From Helochares maculicollis (Eukaryota; Arthropoda; Insecta; Coleoptera; Hydrophilidae), in contig JAWQRO010000245.1 in assembly GCA_033557835.1 (NCBI GenBank), positions 1 through 46,724 on the forward strand: 46,724 bases of DNA, in the 5' to 3' direction. The notes beneath the pieces are model-generated. The model ran no database searches. It saw only the letters and a program-made list of their open reading frames with translations, and had not been told where the DNA came from. Shown one piece after another: positions 23,112-35,800 of this stretch. Position 1 is the first letter of the stretch; each line of letters begins with the position of its first letter. The position numbers and the translations under genes are program-made.

Positions 23112-23263
23112 GATTCCGAAGGGGATACTCCATTACACGATGCCATTTCAAAGAAACGTGATGATATGCTGACGCTCCTACTGGATCACAACGCTGACAT
23201 TACTCTTACCAACAACAACGGATTCAATGCTCTTCATCATGCTGCTTTGCGAGGAAATCCAAG
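23112..23263 (+). CDS. mib1: Internal exon of Mind bomb 1 (Mib1) E3 ubiquitin ligase, ankyrin repeats
   Basis: Mib1 is a cytoplasmic and endosomal RING E3 ligase that ubiquitinates the Notch ligands Delta and Serrate/Jagged in signal-sending cells, triggering their endocytosis. This exon gives 50 complete codons. It opens with an ankyrin signature, Gly-Asp-Thr-Pro-Leu-His-Asp-Ala (residues 4-11), continues through a Leu-Leu-Leu-Asp helix and the Ala-Asp-Ile-Thr-Leu-Thr segment, and ends with Asn-Asn-Asn-Gly-Phe-Asn-Ala-Leu-His-His-Ala-Ala-Leu-Arg-Gly-Asn-Pro. That last string closely matches the Mib1 ankyrin block as I know it from insects and vertebrates, which separates it from generic ankyrin proteins. 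The exon starts in phase 0 and ends two bases into a codon (AG|), fitting the Ser that follows Gly-Asn-Pro in known Mib1. There is no internal stop. Its composition is clearly richer in GC than the intron around it. The MIB/HERC2, ZZ and RING regions lie outside the window. A mib1 retrocopy is unlikely because both splice sites are intact. Confidence 0.93.
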
Positions 23264-23269
23264 GTAAAT
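23264..23269 (+). promoter_or_regulatory. 5' splice site after the Mib1 exon
   Basis: AAG followed by GTAAAT is a good metazoan donor. The ankyrin similarity stops exactly here, and the exon ends two bases into a codon. No other exon of this gene was recognised in the 23 kb that follow. Confidence 0.87.
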
Positions 23270-26200
23270 AATAAGACTTTCCTTCCCGCTTTATTTCAGA
23301 CCGCCTTTATTTTTGCATTGTTAGCCATCAACCTGAATTTTCGTAAAACCAAAGGAATATGTCATCTATAGAGTAACTGATACCTCGTTTGATATGTAGT
23401 TCAACAAAATATTTCTCCCTTCAAGTGGAATTTATCTTGTCAATATTAATTTTTCATTCGCGTTTTATTTACTTTCGACGTAGATGTATCAAAAGTGTAG
23501 CCAGCACCGTTTTCCACTCGCGTTGCACGTGTTGCTCGCTCAGGAAATTGGCGCCGTCGGCATCTACATCCTCTTCCGCACACATCAGTTCCAGATCTCC
23601 TGACGGCGTGGCGCAGCATCGGTAACACCATCAGCGCCAGCCCAGGAAAAGTATTGCATATTGCGATACTTATACATCATATAGCTCGTTTTTTATTATT
23701 TTTCGCAAGCTATTTTAATTTTGAAAAGCATTTATCAAATGCAAAAGCGAAGGCAGAGACGGGAGCCGGCTCAATTATGAATTTTTCAAAGGAAAGTGTT
23801 GCTGCAAAGGTTTTGGACGATTATAAATTGAAAGGCAGCAAACTGTTAGCAACATACAATGTTATCAAAATCCCCTTGACATTCACTCTTTATCTCTTTC
23901 TGTCGACATAACTAAGTGCGCCTGTAAGAGCAATTCATCTTAATGTGCAAGTTATAAGGCGGAAGTTGTCCCAAACAATAGAGACAGTGGCACAACCGGG
24001 CCACTTCCATTATCCTTAAGCGCAAGCAAGCAAGCAAGCCAGCAAGCAAGCGAGGCCTACACAAACAAAATAATTCGGCCCTTGTTTCACGTAAAACTGA
24101 AGAAGACTCATTTGCATCCGAAATGCCTCTTGAAAACATGCTGCTAGTTCTTCTTCTGCGAACTTTACATTCTAATTACGAAAAATATTCTTATTTGAGT
24201 TCTGAAAAACGAAACTGTAGTTTCTCCAATTTTCTAGAGCCACCTGGAGAATGTTAGTGGCAGCAGAAACGAAACATTTATTGATTTTAAATGTTAGGCA
24301 CCACTTCACTAAACAAAGCACATCCTTAGTCTCTCAAACAAAATCTGAGAACGATAACAATGGTCAAGAGTCCGGAAAATATAGTGGACAAAGCGAATGT
24401 TTTTTCCCGAAAACTTTTCACTTTGTCAAACTACTCTTATTTGCGTAAAGCTGATTTAAAAATGTTTAACCATTCTAGGTGTGAAAGAGTAGCCTTTGAT
24501 GTATTATGTAGACATAATAAAGTTTTTTAATTATCATCATAGGCAACTATTTCGACCCATGTTGGAGGGTGTCGTCTTTTAATGTTTCTCTTTTTTTTCT
24601 ATTTTTTGTGGGTCTTGACTTTTTTTTTATTTTTAAAGAAAGGATCAGATATTTTATGATTTTGGTAAACTTTTAATAAACTTCATACAGCATCTAATCA
24701 TGCCTTCAGAGGATTTTATATCTTTGCAGATTTTTGGCCAAGAGATGTGAGATTGATAAGATATAATGCGGAGTAGTAACACACCATAGAAAATCTCGGT
24801 ATAGTTCCTTTAAACTTTGTGAATATGATTTTAAAAAAGTTTTTGACGAAATTAATTAGGTGTCCCGCTTGGCTGACTGTGTATGTGTGTGTATTCCAGG
24901 TAGAACTCAATAATTTGTATCTTAATCTGTGCAGACTAATATTTCTAATAAACTATCTTCTTTTTGGCAAACTTGACAAAAACCACACGCTAAACCAATT
25001 TTAATGAAATAGTAAGATTTTCTTTAGCGTCCTAAGGTTGACAATATTAGGGATTAGAAAGCAATTGGAAGTTGTTTTGGTATTTAATTTGGAATAATAG
25101 CTGTTGGTGTTTCTTATAGTATCGTCTTCCAATATTTTGGTTATATTTTTTAAATTCTAGGAGTAAAATTTTACCTATATAAGTTCTTTGCCATTTGTTT
25201 CAATTTTGTGAGCAGTTGTGTGTTGGTTGATAAAGATTAAACAAGTATTTGGAGATCGCTTATGTTGCTTGCAAATTTTACATAATTGTGATCGTTTTTA
25301 TAATATCACCCATTTCTTCTAATGCATTTTTCTATATCCGCTTTCGTTTGCTAGGTGAGTAATGCTTGCAAGTATCATTAATTATGATAAGTGCATTTCT
25401 TAGCGGTATCGTGCAGTTTCAATAGTTTTGAATAGAAAAATTTGGCAAATTCTAAAATGTTCGCAGGCGAAGCTACGGGTGAAATGTAATTAAAAACAGA
25501 TCGCTTAAATTCTGATTTCTATCCCTGTGTTAAGAGGTCGTTGAAATTTTCGAATAGAACATTTATTTGCGAGGGTATGTCGGTAATATGTTGACCCGCT
25601 TTATTATAAAATTATAATGATTCGCTAAAATTGATTAAATGCAATGGTAAATTATAGGCAGGGCTGAGAATTTTATAAAAATTTGAAAATTGCTAAGTAG
25701 ATTCCGTAAATAAATAGGATTATGAGTGCAGTTGTTTGTATAGAATATATGCAGTAAAACATTTAAAGTTTGTATCTGCATATCATTTTCCCAACTATAG
25801 ATGGAAGCATTTCAGATAGTTTTCATCAATAATACCTACAATGATGAATTGTGCAAAAACATGGGAACTAACTCAAATAGATAGGGTGGAGCAGTACAAA
25901 TTTATGTTAAGCGCATTCGGTGTTCAAATGTTTGTGACCTGCAATTTATTACAACATTAATAATTTAAGTCGAATGGCATATAAATATATTAATACAATT
26001 TATCTGATGTGGCACATTTCTGTGCAATTTGATTAGTGCAACATAGTTATCATATACTTTTTATTTTTTATATAGTTGTGATCGTTTATCAGCTATATTG
26101 AAACGAACTATAGTTCCAGTTCCGCAACGCCTTTGGTCCTTTAGCGTTTCGTTTTGTCTATGCGTAGGACAAGGAGCATGGCGGGACGTCTATGATTTAT

Positions 26201-28094
26201 GCCTGAAAGTTGATATGAGTTATGGGTCCTTGAAGTTTGAAATGGGACATGGGAAAAATGCGTTCCCCTTCGTATCGGGCACACAAATCTTCCAATTCTT
26301 CAAACTATATAGGATCTCGAAAAATATCTCTTCATTTCAGCAAAACTGACTCGGAATAAGACTGGTGGGTGGAAAGGAACCGGGAAGGAGTCGGCTTTTG
26401 ATAAATTACACGATAACTAAACCAATATTTTTGTTTTGCTAGTTTTAATAAAACTGCCTTTACATTTCTGCTCTGCAACTTTTATATTGGCTGAATTATT
26501 TTACGGTTCCTTTGGATACGTTCATTTATCTGAAAACTTTTCCACTATCTTGCAAATCCAATACGAAAATCTCATTCGTAAGGATGCGTCGAGTCGCGTC
26601 GTCCGCCGCCATCGGTGTAGGGAATAAATCATTCGAAATATTTCTCCTCGCCGAATTCAAGAATTAAATGGAGCTTTAACGATAATAGTCTTAGAGCAAA
26701 GACAACCCGAGTAATAGCCTCTGAATGTAGTAAGGAATTAAAATCAAATTTGAGCGTGTGGAGTCATTAGCGTGGGTGCTTATTTACGGTTATCCAAGCA
26801 AGCAGCCTAACCCGTTTGGGGACGGAATTAACAAGCGAAATCTGCAGAGAAACTTGGGTGGCGTAAAGATCTATACTAAACTAGACCAGCCATCCATCTG
26901 GGCTTGCATCGTGGTACAGTTCAGCGCGCAGACATAACAATGGCTAATGGGAGTGGACAACGCTAATGCCCAATTCAGATCAGCTTATTCGGACTGTGCG
27001 AACGACCATTGATGCGTGAATTTCCTCTCCTTGTTCCTCTTCACGGAGACGGTTCTTATCCGGCACGTGGGGAAAGAAACGACGTACTTTGTGACGATAA
27101 GGAACTGTCCCAAGGGGATTTGGGAACGACACGGAAAGACACATTATCGAGAATTACTAATCTTGGTTAACAAGAAACTTCCAACGGCAGGATTTAAAGT
27201 ACCTATTCTCCTCTACCGCACCGCACTCCTGCCGACACCAACGATGCCGTTTTATATACCCCTTAAAATGGCTGCCTTCTGAATAGTTGCTATTACTTCC
27301 AACTTTCGTAATTAATCTGTATTGAGTTGATTTTACCCTATCTCCTAGTTACGAGGCAGAGTTTACTTTTCTGTGAATATACTTGCAAATTGGAGATGTA
27401 TAGATTTTTTAATCAATGACAAAGATTTTATTTACCTATCTGAGCTCATAAGCTCTTTTATATATTATATTACATTACATAATATTTTATATGCAGACAA
27501 AATGAGTCTTTTGTTATTATTATGTCATACATTATTGGATTACAAAATTATACACTATCACAAATATTTTAATCGGCTTTGAAGCTTGTGTAGACAGTTT
27601 GTATTAAATATTAAATACTAGTAGAAACAAGCTGCTGTATGTGTTTAAATAAATATCGCATTTGCAAAAACATAGAATTCAAGCTAAACTAGTCTAAGAT
27701 TAAAAGTTGATAAACTATAGGCTAGTCGTCAAGGATGCAATCAGTAAATATTAATGTACTTTATTATGTGATTATTTGATATAGATCTGATGTATAACTA
27801 TTTCATTTTTAGTTAGAAAGTTACTTATCTCACATGTGTATGGAAGTGATTGTAAGTCTGTGCCCAACATTCATTTTGCTGAAAATATTTCGATCGGAAA
27901 ACGTACAACTGTAAACTTCTTACGTGGAACTATGGTATTACAGACTGCGCGAAACTTTACCAGTGAATCTACGTCTAATGAATCTACCAGACATATCAAA
28001 TTAAAAAATTAACATTGAGCCTGACTTCTCTTAAATTATCGTTAAACGCAAACAGTCAACATTGGGGTTGGGAAAAATTTAGTCATGTAAACAA
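23270..28094. other. Intron-like stretch downstream of the Mib1 exon
   Basis: No second Mib1 exon was recognised. A GC-richer piece at 23500-23640 and a longer one at about 26570-27260 have short open frames without similarity. T-rich runs occur at 24590-24640. Confidence 0.45.
24022..24051. repeat. (GCAA)n microsatellite
   Basis: GCAA/AAGC tetranucleotide tract with one CC interruption. Confidence 0.85.
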
Positions 28095-28380
28095 ATTCCG
28101 ACACGCTATATTCATCAAAATATGGTGAGTGTTTGGTGCAAAATCAGAAAGAACAACAGGCTAGTCTGGCCTCTTCTCTCTCTGCACGATACTTCTAGAC
28201 CACATGCTAGACAAATAACATTGGCAAAACTACAAGAACTGGTGTTGACAGTTCTTCATCATCTTTCATACTTTCCAGACCTATCCATATTGACTATTAC
28301 TTTTCAGAAAATTTGAACCACGTAAACAACTACATTTTCCACAATAGCGCAAAACTGGCCTTTCGAAAATGTTTTCATTC
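28095..28380 (+). mobile_element. Mariner (DD34D) transposase relic with internal deletion
   Basis: From 28104 the frame reads Tyr-Ile-His-Gln-Asn-Met-Val-Ser-Val-Trp-Cys, matching the mariner block before the conserved Trp-Trp. It then jumps, apparently losing some 40 residues, to Leu-Leu-Ser-Leu-His-Asp-Thr-Ser-Arg-Pro-His, where Asp (28188-28190) is the second catalytic residue. Gln-Ile-Thr-Leu-Ala-Lys-Leu-Gln-Glu-Leu and a decayed YSPD motif (Tyr-Phe-Pro-Asp) follow. The third Asp is in another frame (28292-28294), 104 bases on: one base short of the 105 that DD34D spacing needs, so one base was lost. The element is dead, and neither terminal repeat was found. Confidence 0.82.
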
Positions 28381-28397
28381 AATGATCAGCGGATTCT

Positions 28398-28764
28398 GCA
28401 GCGGTTCGGGCTGGAGAGCGATATTTGTGAAATTTTAATCATTCGCGAACTTTCACGTATTATCAATCGGAGGCGGTCGTCTCGGATGTCGAAATTACGA
28501 TGGTGCAATTTTCCTGTCGATATTTTCGCCCGTAGAAAAAATGTCGTCCAAATGTGGCTCCAGCCGGTCCAGCGAAGCGTCGAACGACCGATACGGTCTA
28601 GACGAACGTTTTGATGCCTAACACATCCGGCTTGGACGCATCGGACGCCATGAAATCGCTAAAAACCGTTAGACGGTCGAAACATTCGATTGCCACATAG
28701 CAGAAATTTATACGCCCTTTGGAGGTCGCAATTCACGTACGATCGCAACGATTTTTGCATAGTT
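28398..28764. repeat. Direct repeat unit A in a CpG-richer block
   Basis: Aligns in order with unit B at 29416-29846. Shared strings include GGTTCGGGCT, TTTGTGAAA, CTCCAGCCG, GGTCTAGAC, AACGTTTTGA, ATCGCTAAAAACC/ATTGCTAAAAACC, CGCCCTTTGGAGG and GCATAGTT. It begins almost exactly where the mariner relic ends. No known function. Confidence 0.75.
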
Positions 28765-29415
28765 CAATTCAGACAATCCCAAAACCTCCGGTTCAGAGCT
28801 CCGTAGGACGATTTCAACCGTTTTGTAAGTCGAGCTATTTACCCCTCCTAACCTGAAAATAGAAGAATTATGCACAGCTTTATTGGACATTGAGTCCTGA
28901 TTCAGAATTTTTATAGCGTAGCTTTCTACGTTCCTTGTGAGGGACACTAGAACGCGCCAACATTTCAAAAAATAGCGAATTGTTTCGCCATTTACAACCG
29001 ATCGTAAATATTTCGGATATCGTTGATTTTACGACGTCGAACATAAAATAATTATCTCGAGATTTGATGAGTTAAGCTCGCTGGTGCAACGAAATTCGAG
29101 CTTGGGCCATCGGTCTAGAAAAAAACTGTTTACCGACAGTCGACTTTCCGGCCCCTGTTATTAGCATGTTTGGCGACCCTGCTACTTCCGCGTTGCCTCG
29201 CTGAGACGAATACGACCGTGCCAAAATCGCGGGCCTGGCCATCTCCGTTCGGTTGCTATGAATTCTATATGATAGTGTCAGAAACTTCTTGATTTTTGTC
29301 GATACCCGGAGGTTCGAATTTTTCAAAAACTGTATTAGCTCGAAATCGATTTTAGCCGGCATCGATGGATGGAGCGGGACGTTGTCCATCTGATGCTTTT
29401 TGTGTCCCTCTCCTA
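28765..29415 (-). other. Spacer between direct repeats, minus-strand frames of unknown origin
   Basis: CpG-rich compared with the rest of the window. Two minus-strand open frames, about 86 codons (28708-28968, running into unit A) and 105 codons (29072-29389), together cover much of it. Near the end of unit A the minus strand reads Asn-Tyr-Ala-Lys-Ile-Val-Ala-Ile, then Pro-Pro-Lys-Gly-Val; the matching end of unit B reads Asn-Tyr-Ala-Arg-Ser-Val-Ala-Ile, then Pro-Pro-Lys-Gly-Val-Lys. The pattern is faintly like the gag region of Ty3/gypsy-type retroelements, but that is a guess. No protease, reverse transcriptase or integrase motif is visible. Confidence 0.3.
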
Positions 29416-29846
29416 TCTACGGCGGTTCGGGCTAGAGAACGATTTTTGTGAAAGTTTAAAAATTCCCGAACTTTCAAGAATGATCTGCTGGAGTCTGTCC
29501 TTTTGGACTTCCCGGTTGTGTTGGTTAACGTAGCGTTTCGATATTTCCACGAAAGGGGAGCTATGGTCGTCGAAAGAATTCCCTCTAATCTGGTGTAAAT
29601 TTTTTAAAACTTCTGGGGCTTCTGGAGTTCACAATTGCGTCTCCAGCCGATCACACAGGGTGCAGATTGATCGTTGAGGTCTAGACAAACGTTTTGACGC
29701 CGAACACGTCCGGCCCGAACGTACTAGACGGCAGAAAATTGCTAAAAACCATCAGTCGGCCAAAAAATTACTGTTACAAAGGGGTAGCTTTGACGCCCTT
29801 TGGAGGATGTAGATAGCGTTCGATTGCGACGCTTCTCGCATAGTTG
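29416..29846. repeat. Direct repeat unit B in a CpG-richer block
   Basis: Diverged second copy of unit A, with a private insertion of roughly 60-70 bp near 29550-29640. The two units start about 1.02 kb apart. They are long enough to be LTRs but show no TG...CA ends, primer binding site or polypurine tract, so a tandem repeat or duplicated segment is as likely. Confidence 0.7.
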
Positions 29847-32800
29847 CCAACATGAAAATTATTTTATCTTTTACCTGTGAGTGTATCAAGTATTTATTTC
29901 ATTCCCTTGCGCTCTGCCCAGTAATCGTTTAAATAATATGATTATAAATATGTGTAATATATAATTATACATATCCTAGATCGTCATTTTAAAACTTATA
30001 AATGAAACTGCCACATGAGTTTCGACTTAACCGGGCTTAATACTGCAACGTCAACGTTTTAAAATAACGATTAATTGTGATTTCCTATCTTAACAACGTT
30101 TTCTCCTTAACCTTTCAGTATTTACTAGACCCCATAAGCATCGTAAAATATTCAGGGTTAAGTCCATTAATCTACGGTTTTATAATGCAAATTTAAAATG
30201 ATCTCTTAGTTAATTCTCGGGCATTACCTATTATCCATTTGTCTTCCATATAAAACAGATAAGGCTCAGGATAGCTTAATAGTTGCAAAGTGTTTTAATG
30301 GATCTGCTGTATACTTTGGAGAGCATATTATGCCGAAACTTTATACAACATGCATTATGTGAAGCTTCCAGGTGAATAAATCATGGCTGTTTATATGTAG
30401 TTGGAAATCTTTCTCTAGTATTTACAGCGGTAATAAATTTCGAAGTGGCTTTTTAAATTCAGTCAGTTTGTGGGCAACTTAGTTTTTGAAAGCAGGCGAA
30501 AGTGGCCCTAAAAACCGACGAAATAATTTCATAGGATGTAGTTATCGATCACTTATATAAATAACTCTTTCAGTAGCTTCGCAATAATCATTCCCAAATT
30601 GATTGCGTCCTTAAATGTCAGTTAAATTTATAAATATAAATGAGGCCTCCAGTTATGGCGAGGCAAGGCACGACTTGTCACCAAAACTAAGTTTTTGTTG
30701 CTTCCAAGGAGAATTGTCCTTAAGGAAAGTAAAATTAATATTGCCGAGTAAATTTGCAACATGAAAATCTCATGTTGTAATGGCGTGGCGGTTTCCGCTG
30801 CGCCATTGGATAATGTAAACTTTTATAAAAGCTCAAGATCAAGTTTTATCAAGTTGAACTTTCTATTCGACAAAAGCACGTGCGTTGCTGCCCGACTGAA
30901 AGAATTAACGAAAGGATTCTGCTTTATAAGTCTGGGGCTAAAGCCGTAATCCGAATACCAAACAGGAGAGAGCCAGCTGCATCCTTCACTCCGCCCCAGC
31001 CGCGGCCAGGGCCTTAGTCCAGAAGATGAAACATGGAAGTTGTTTTTCAGTCGATGTTGGCCGCCCAGCCTGAATGTGATAGCTAACTCGCCAGTCGAAT
31101 TTTTACTGCAATTCAATTTTGTACGAGGAAGCGGAACACGTCTGGGGCGCTCTTTATACAATCATAATTAATAAGTTATTGACGTGCCTGGAATACACAA
31201 ATTCTCATTTCATCCCCTCGATACAGTTTTTGTTTGCTCAGCCGTTTTTCTTATATTCTTTTTTCGTTTTATAAGATTTTCTTTCTCTGAATACTAAACC
31301 TTTCTCCATCAGAGGTTGTGTTTATTCTACGCCTAATTTATTGTATAAAATCCGCAAGCCTTTGCTCTCTACTGTGCTGAACAATACTGATTTTGTTCGA
31401 TTTAGTTTCAGCAGTTTTGTATCATTTTGTTAATAAGGTTTCATCTAAAGTAATAATAATAATAATAATAATGATATTTTCTCTGCAGCTGCTATCAATA
31501 TTCTTTACAAATTTATAAATATTTTTGTTTGTCATAAACTTATTCTTAATAAATAATACTACTAGTCGACCAAAATGGGAATATACAAATTGTTTCTTAT
31601 ATCAATCATCCATAGCTTTGATTTTTTTTGTACAAGGTAGGCACTATGTCATATAAAATATTAACATGTTTTAGAGGAAAATTCAAACAAAAAAAACTGG
31701 TCATCAGTTCTTCTATTGGCTATTCTACTATTTTTAAGGGACTCAATTCGAAATTGTTTTTATAGAGACTATCATTTTCGAATTCATATTCTTTGTAAAC
31801 ATTTATTCATTTGTAGATTCCACGAGAAAGAGGTAAAGATAGGCCATATTGTCTTAGATGGCTTCATGAATTGAGAATATATATTCACTTAAATGACAAA
31901 TAATTATTCTTTATAGAGTTAAGTAAGGTTTCTTCATCAACGTAGATTCTATTTGATATAGTAGGAAAATATGTTCAAAATCAATTGTACTGCGATATCA
32001 CATCATTCCTATATAAGCTTTAAAGTCAGAGCATTTGAAATATTTGATCAGATCCCTTTATTTATCAGTCCGTGCATTAAGTATTTGAAAAACGGCCTTT
32101 TGTAGATCTTTTATTTTTTAACAACGATTCATTTTTCATTGTGTGTCGTTACGAACACATATAACCTCAGCCTGACAAAATACTGAAATTCTAAAATGTT
32201 ACAAATGGCTTTCAGGCTGGCTTAAAAATACATATTCGAAACTTGCTGAAGTAAATTCGAGACCTTATCCCCGTGGCCTTTTTTTACCCCTCATGTTAAA
32301 AACACCACCTTAACTGGGTACGCAAGATCAATCTTATGATAAGATTGCAAATTGATTTAATGGATGGCGGTTGCGAGATGTTAAAAGGTGAGGTTGTATG
32401 TGATGTTGCTTCTGCTGCTGCTGTTACTTATGAAATTTTCGTAATAAATCACATGTAGCTGTTATTGGATTTCGCCCAGCTTTTAGCAGTTATATCTTAT
32501 TATAAATCGCTCATCAGTCTTAAATTTGACAGTTGCGTCCTGATTACCTTAATAGCTAGGGAAAGTAGAATGAAATTTAACTGCTGCGTCGTCGTTTGCT
32601 TTGGTATAAACGCACCAAGGTAAAACTAGCGCAGTTTTTTCCCTTTCCATATTCCGCGCAACGATTCCCCTGTGTTTCAAAACACAAACAGCTCCTGCAA
32701 CTCCTGATGCTGACAGGGTAACATCTTTCACATTAAATTTGGTTCCTGAGTTCACGAAACAACTAACACCGGCTCAGAACACGGAGAACTTTCACGCCCG

Positions 32801-35800
32801 AAATGTAAAGTTATGAATGCGCCCGTGAATCTCCAGGGGGCGCCACAGTGCGGTCATGTTTAAACCCTGCTACCGGAGGTACATTATAGCCTTTTCGAAA
32901 GGGACCTAAGCCGGACCCTAAGGCTCATTAATTCCGGTCGTTTAATGTATCGCGAACTGTGTTTGTAGCTAGCATGGAAGTTTCAGTTTAGTTAAAAAAT
33001 ATTGATCAAATAATGTATTTTGTGATATCCCTTTTCATGAGTTGTATTTAATCGTAAAAAGTATATGTTTGAATTTTATTCAATTTATTTAGTAAAATTG
33101 AATTCGTTTTTGTATTGTCTGTAATTGTTCGAAACGAGCATTTTAAAAAAGAACCACAAATCCTAACATTTCTGAAACATCGCTAAATTAAAAATAAACT
33201 GCGTACTACAAGTTCTGGGCTTATATTTTACAGTAATGTAAATTAGAATGGTGCAAAATGTTGATTGCTTATGCAAAATTTTCTTTGCACTCTCATGTAT
33301 AAAAGTATGAAATACATATTGATAGAGAAAAATGCGCAAAATTTTCGTGCGAACCAAGTAATAAGGATAATGTATTTCGCCATGATCAAAAAGCTACGAA
33401 GGATCAATCGCATTTTTGCATGATAAACGCCTTTCTGAGTGGAAGCCTGACTGGGAACGGTGGAATATATGCAGATGCACTCCGCCAAATGAACATTTCA
33501 AAGTGAATAGGTCAATAACGTGTCTACTATTTCAGATATTTACGCAATTTCGGACTTCGGAGCCGCATCCGCAAGTAATTAGTTTCAATCCTTTAAACGA
33601 TGCGCCACTGAATATGCAGGAAACACCAGGGATAATGGATATAAATTCGCATCTTGAGGAATCGTAGTGAGGAGGGTAAACATTACCTAGGATCAGGAAG
33701 GTCCTCCGGGCGCGCTTGCGCCCTCTGGGTCCGTACAAATGTTTATTAAACTAATCACTGACGCGAATAATTTGTCCAAGTGTAATCCCTTAAGCTGCGA
33801 ATGACTAATCTTAACAAAGTACAGGCGTGCACCAACTTGAACGTGATGAATTTTGGGCCGTTTACTCTTTATCCTGTTAAATTGTACTTTTCAGGCTGTA
33901 TTAACTTATCCACTTCAGATATATGAGAACAATTAGTTGGCAAAATATTTAATGGGGCGTTCCGCGCCCACTTTTTCCTGATGATGCAAATTCGTCAATT
34001 TAACGCTTCATTATTTAAGGGCGCCACTAAACCATCTCTTTTAAATTAATCCTAATAGGGTTTTATTTTTTAATTATCCTCATGACTACCCCTTTGGAAA
34101 GTGCTCGAATTGTCTTGGCTCGTCGCGAGTACCATGCAATCTTTCAACTTCAGCAACGGCGGAGATAGAGAAAAGAAGAGAAAAAATTCAATTCGAGCTG
34201 GAGTAGAAATATTTTGCAATAACACGCAAAAGTTTATTGCTGTTGAAGCCGTTCCGTAGTTGGAACAATGATGGCGTGGAGATTGGATTTTTGACTTAGC
34301 AGCTGAAATATTTCAGGCCCATTGATCATGGCTGCACAAAGAGATGTCACCTGCTCGCTGCAGGGCTCTGTATTACCGATGCAATTTCCTGGTTGCGCTC
34401 ACTCCCGTGATGCATTGCCTTCGGGATTTTGTATATCGCACAGTTTGGATATTGCTGCATAACGTTAAGATTATATACGACATTTTTAGAATTCCTCTTT
34501 TGCAAACGCGGCTAGATGGAAGTTTCTTTCTGGCTCCACATCTAGATAGGGAATTCGATTTTTATGTTTCGAAAACCAGTTTTGTCGCTCAATGTTACTT
34601 CCTGCCAAAATGTGAAATACTTAAGCTAGGATAATATTTTTTAATGTATCTGTGATAACTATGTAATAATACATGCAATATGTAATAGAAAAGCCTCTTT
34701 TTTAAACAAAACGATTTTGTATTACTGTGTAGACCATTTCTGGCATCTAACGACATTCTACCTTGTTCAGTATATTTTTTAAATTACAAAAGTATTTTAG
34801 AGCAGTTGCACTTTTTTCGAAGAATTTGATGAGAGCTTACAAAGTTTGAATAACGCAAGAATTGCAAATTGGTTGTTAACAAAAGAAATTGTCGTTATAC
34901 AAATCATCGAATGTGCGAATCCGAAAATCCAAGTCAGTAAAGAAGTTATCTTCGACGGATCATAGATTGTATGATCGGTTGATAAATATGCATTCTTCCG
35001 AACCCTTTTCATTAGTTAAACAACACCTAAAAATATGTTCAGTTGTTTCCAGTTATTGCTTTCATTTTGTAGATGCCCTCACTATATTGATGAACATCTG
35101 TTTCTTTCATATTTTTGGATGAGGATGAGGATGAGCAATAATGGACTAATTGAGAATCAGACGGCTCTTAGTGTTACATAATGAATATGGTCTCACTAAG
35201 TCAAGAGACACTTTGATACTTGCTGGCATCCTTGTGGATCAATTTTGCCCTTGGTAGATACTTTGAATGTTTTCGTCTGGATCTTTAAACAGGTTGCATG
35301 GCAAAATTGATTTCACTGTTTAGTTCGAGAAGAAACATTATCTTATTTTTATTGATTTGGGGACACACCGAACTTATAGAAGGTTGAGCTTCTTTGGAAA
35401 CTAATCTAGACTGTTGATTGCATTCTTTTTAACTCTAATTATCCCTTGAATTGACGTTTCATAGATCCTTCGTAATCCTAATGTACTTCGACAAGTTCGA
35501 ACATCGCCCGTGTTTATCATTCCAGAGATGATTACGAACGATTGTTTGCTTCATTGTTTCGAGAGCGCAAGAATATCAACTAGATGAAATTGACTCTAAG
35601 CTATTCTTTATCTCAAGTCGAGTGACTGTTTTCTTCAGGGCTCAACATTCGCTCAAGGTTTAAAACACATCGCACCTTCCAGATAATGGCGGATTGCAAC
35701 AAGGATCTGGTACATCCTCTGCAGTATAGTGGATTTTACGCTTCTAATATGCGTTATAATCCAATAGTTTTCTTTAAATCACAACAAAAAATTAATGCTG

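Noticed and set aside
24819..25004. Possible small secreted or membrane protein (hydrophobic open frame)
   Set aside because: Hydrophobic translations are expected from AT/T-rich intron DNA. There is no splice or start context and no similarity.
29134..29157. Minus-strand Gly-Ala-Gly-Lys-Ser-Thr-Val-Gly, resembling a Walker A nucleotide-binding loop
   Set aside because: The position five residues before Gly-Lys is Leu, not Gly or Ala, so the P-loop consensus is not met. No Walker B or other ATPase motif follows, and the frame is short.
28398..29846. Direct repeats read as LTRs of a short retroelement
   Set aside because: No TG...CA ends, primer binding site, polypurine tract, reverse transcriptase or integrase, and the units differ in length by about 65 bp. 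It is kept only as an unexplained direct-repeat block.
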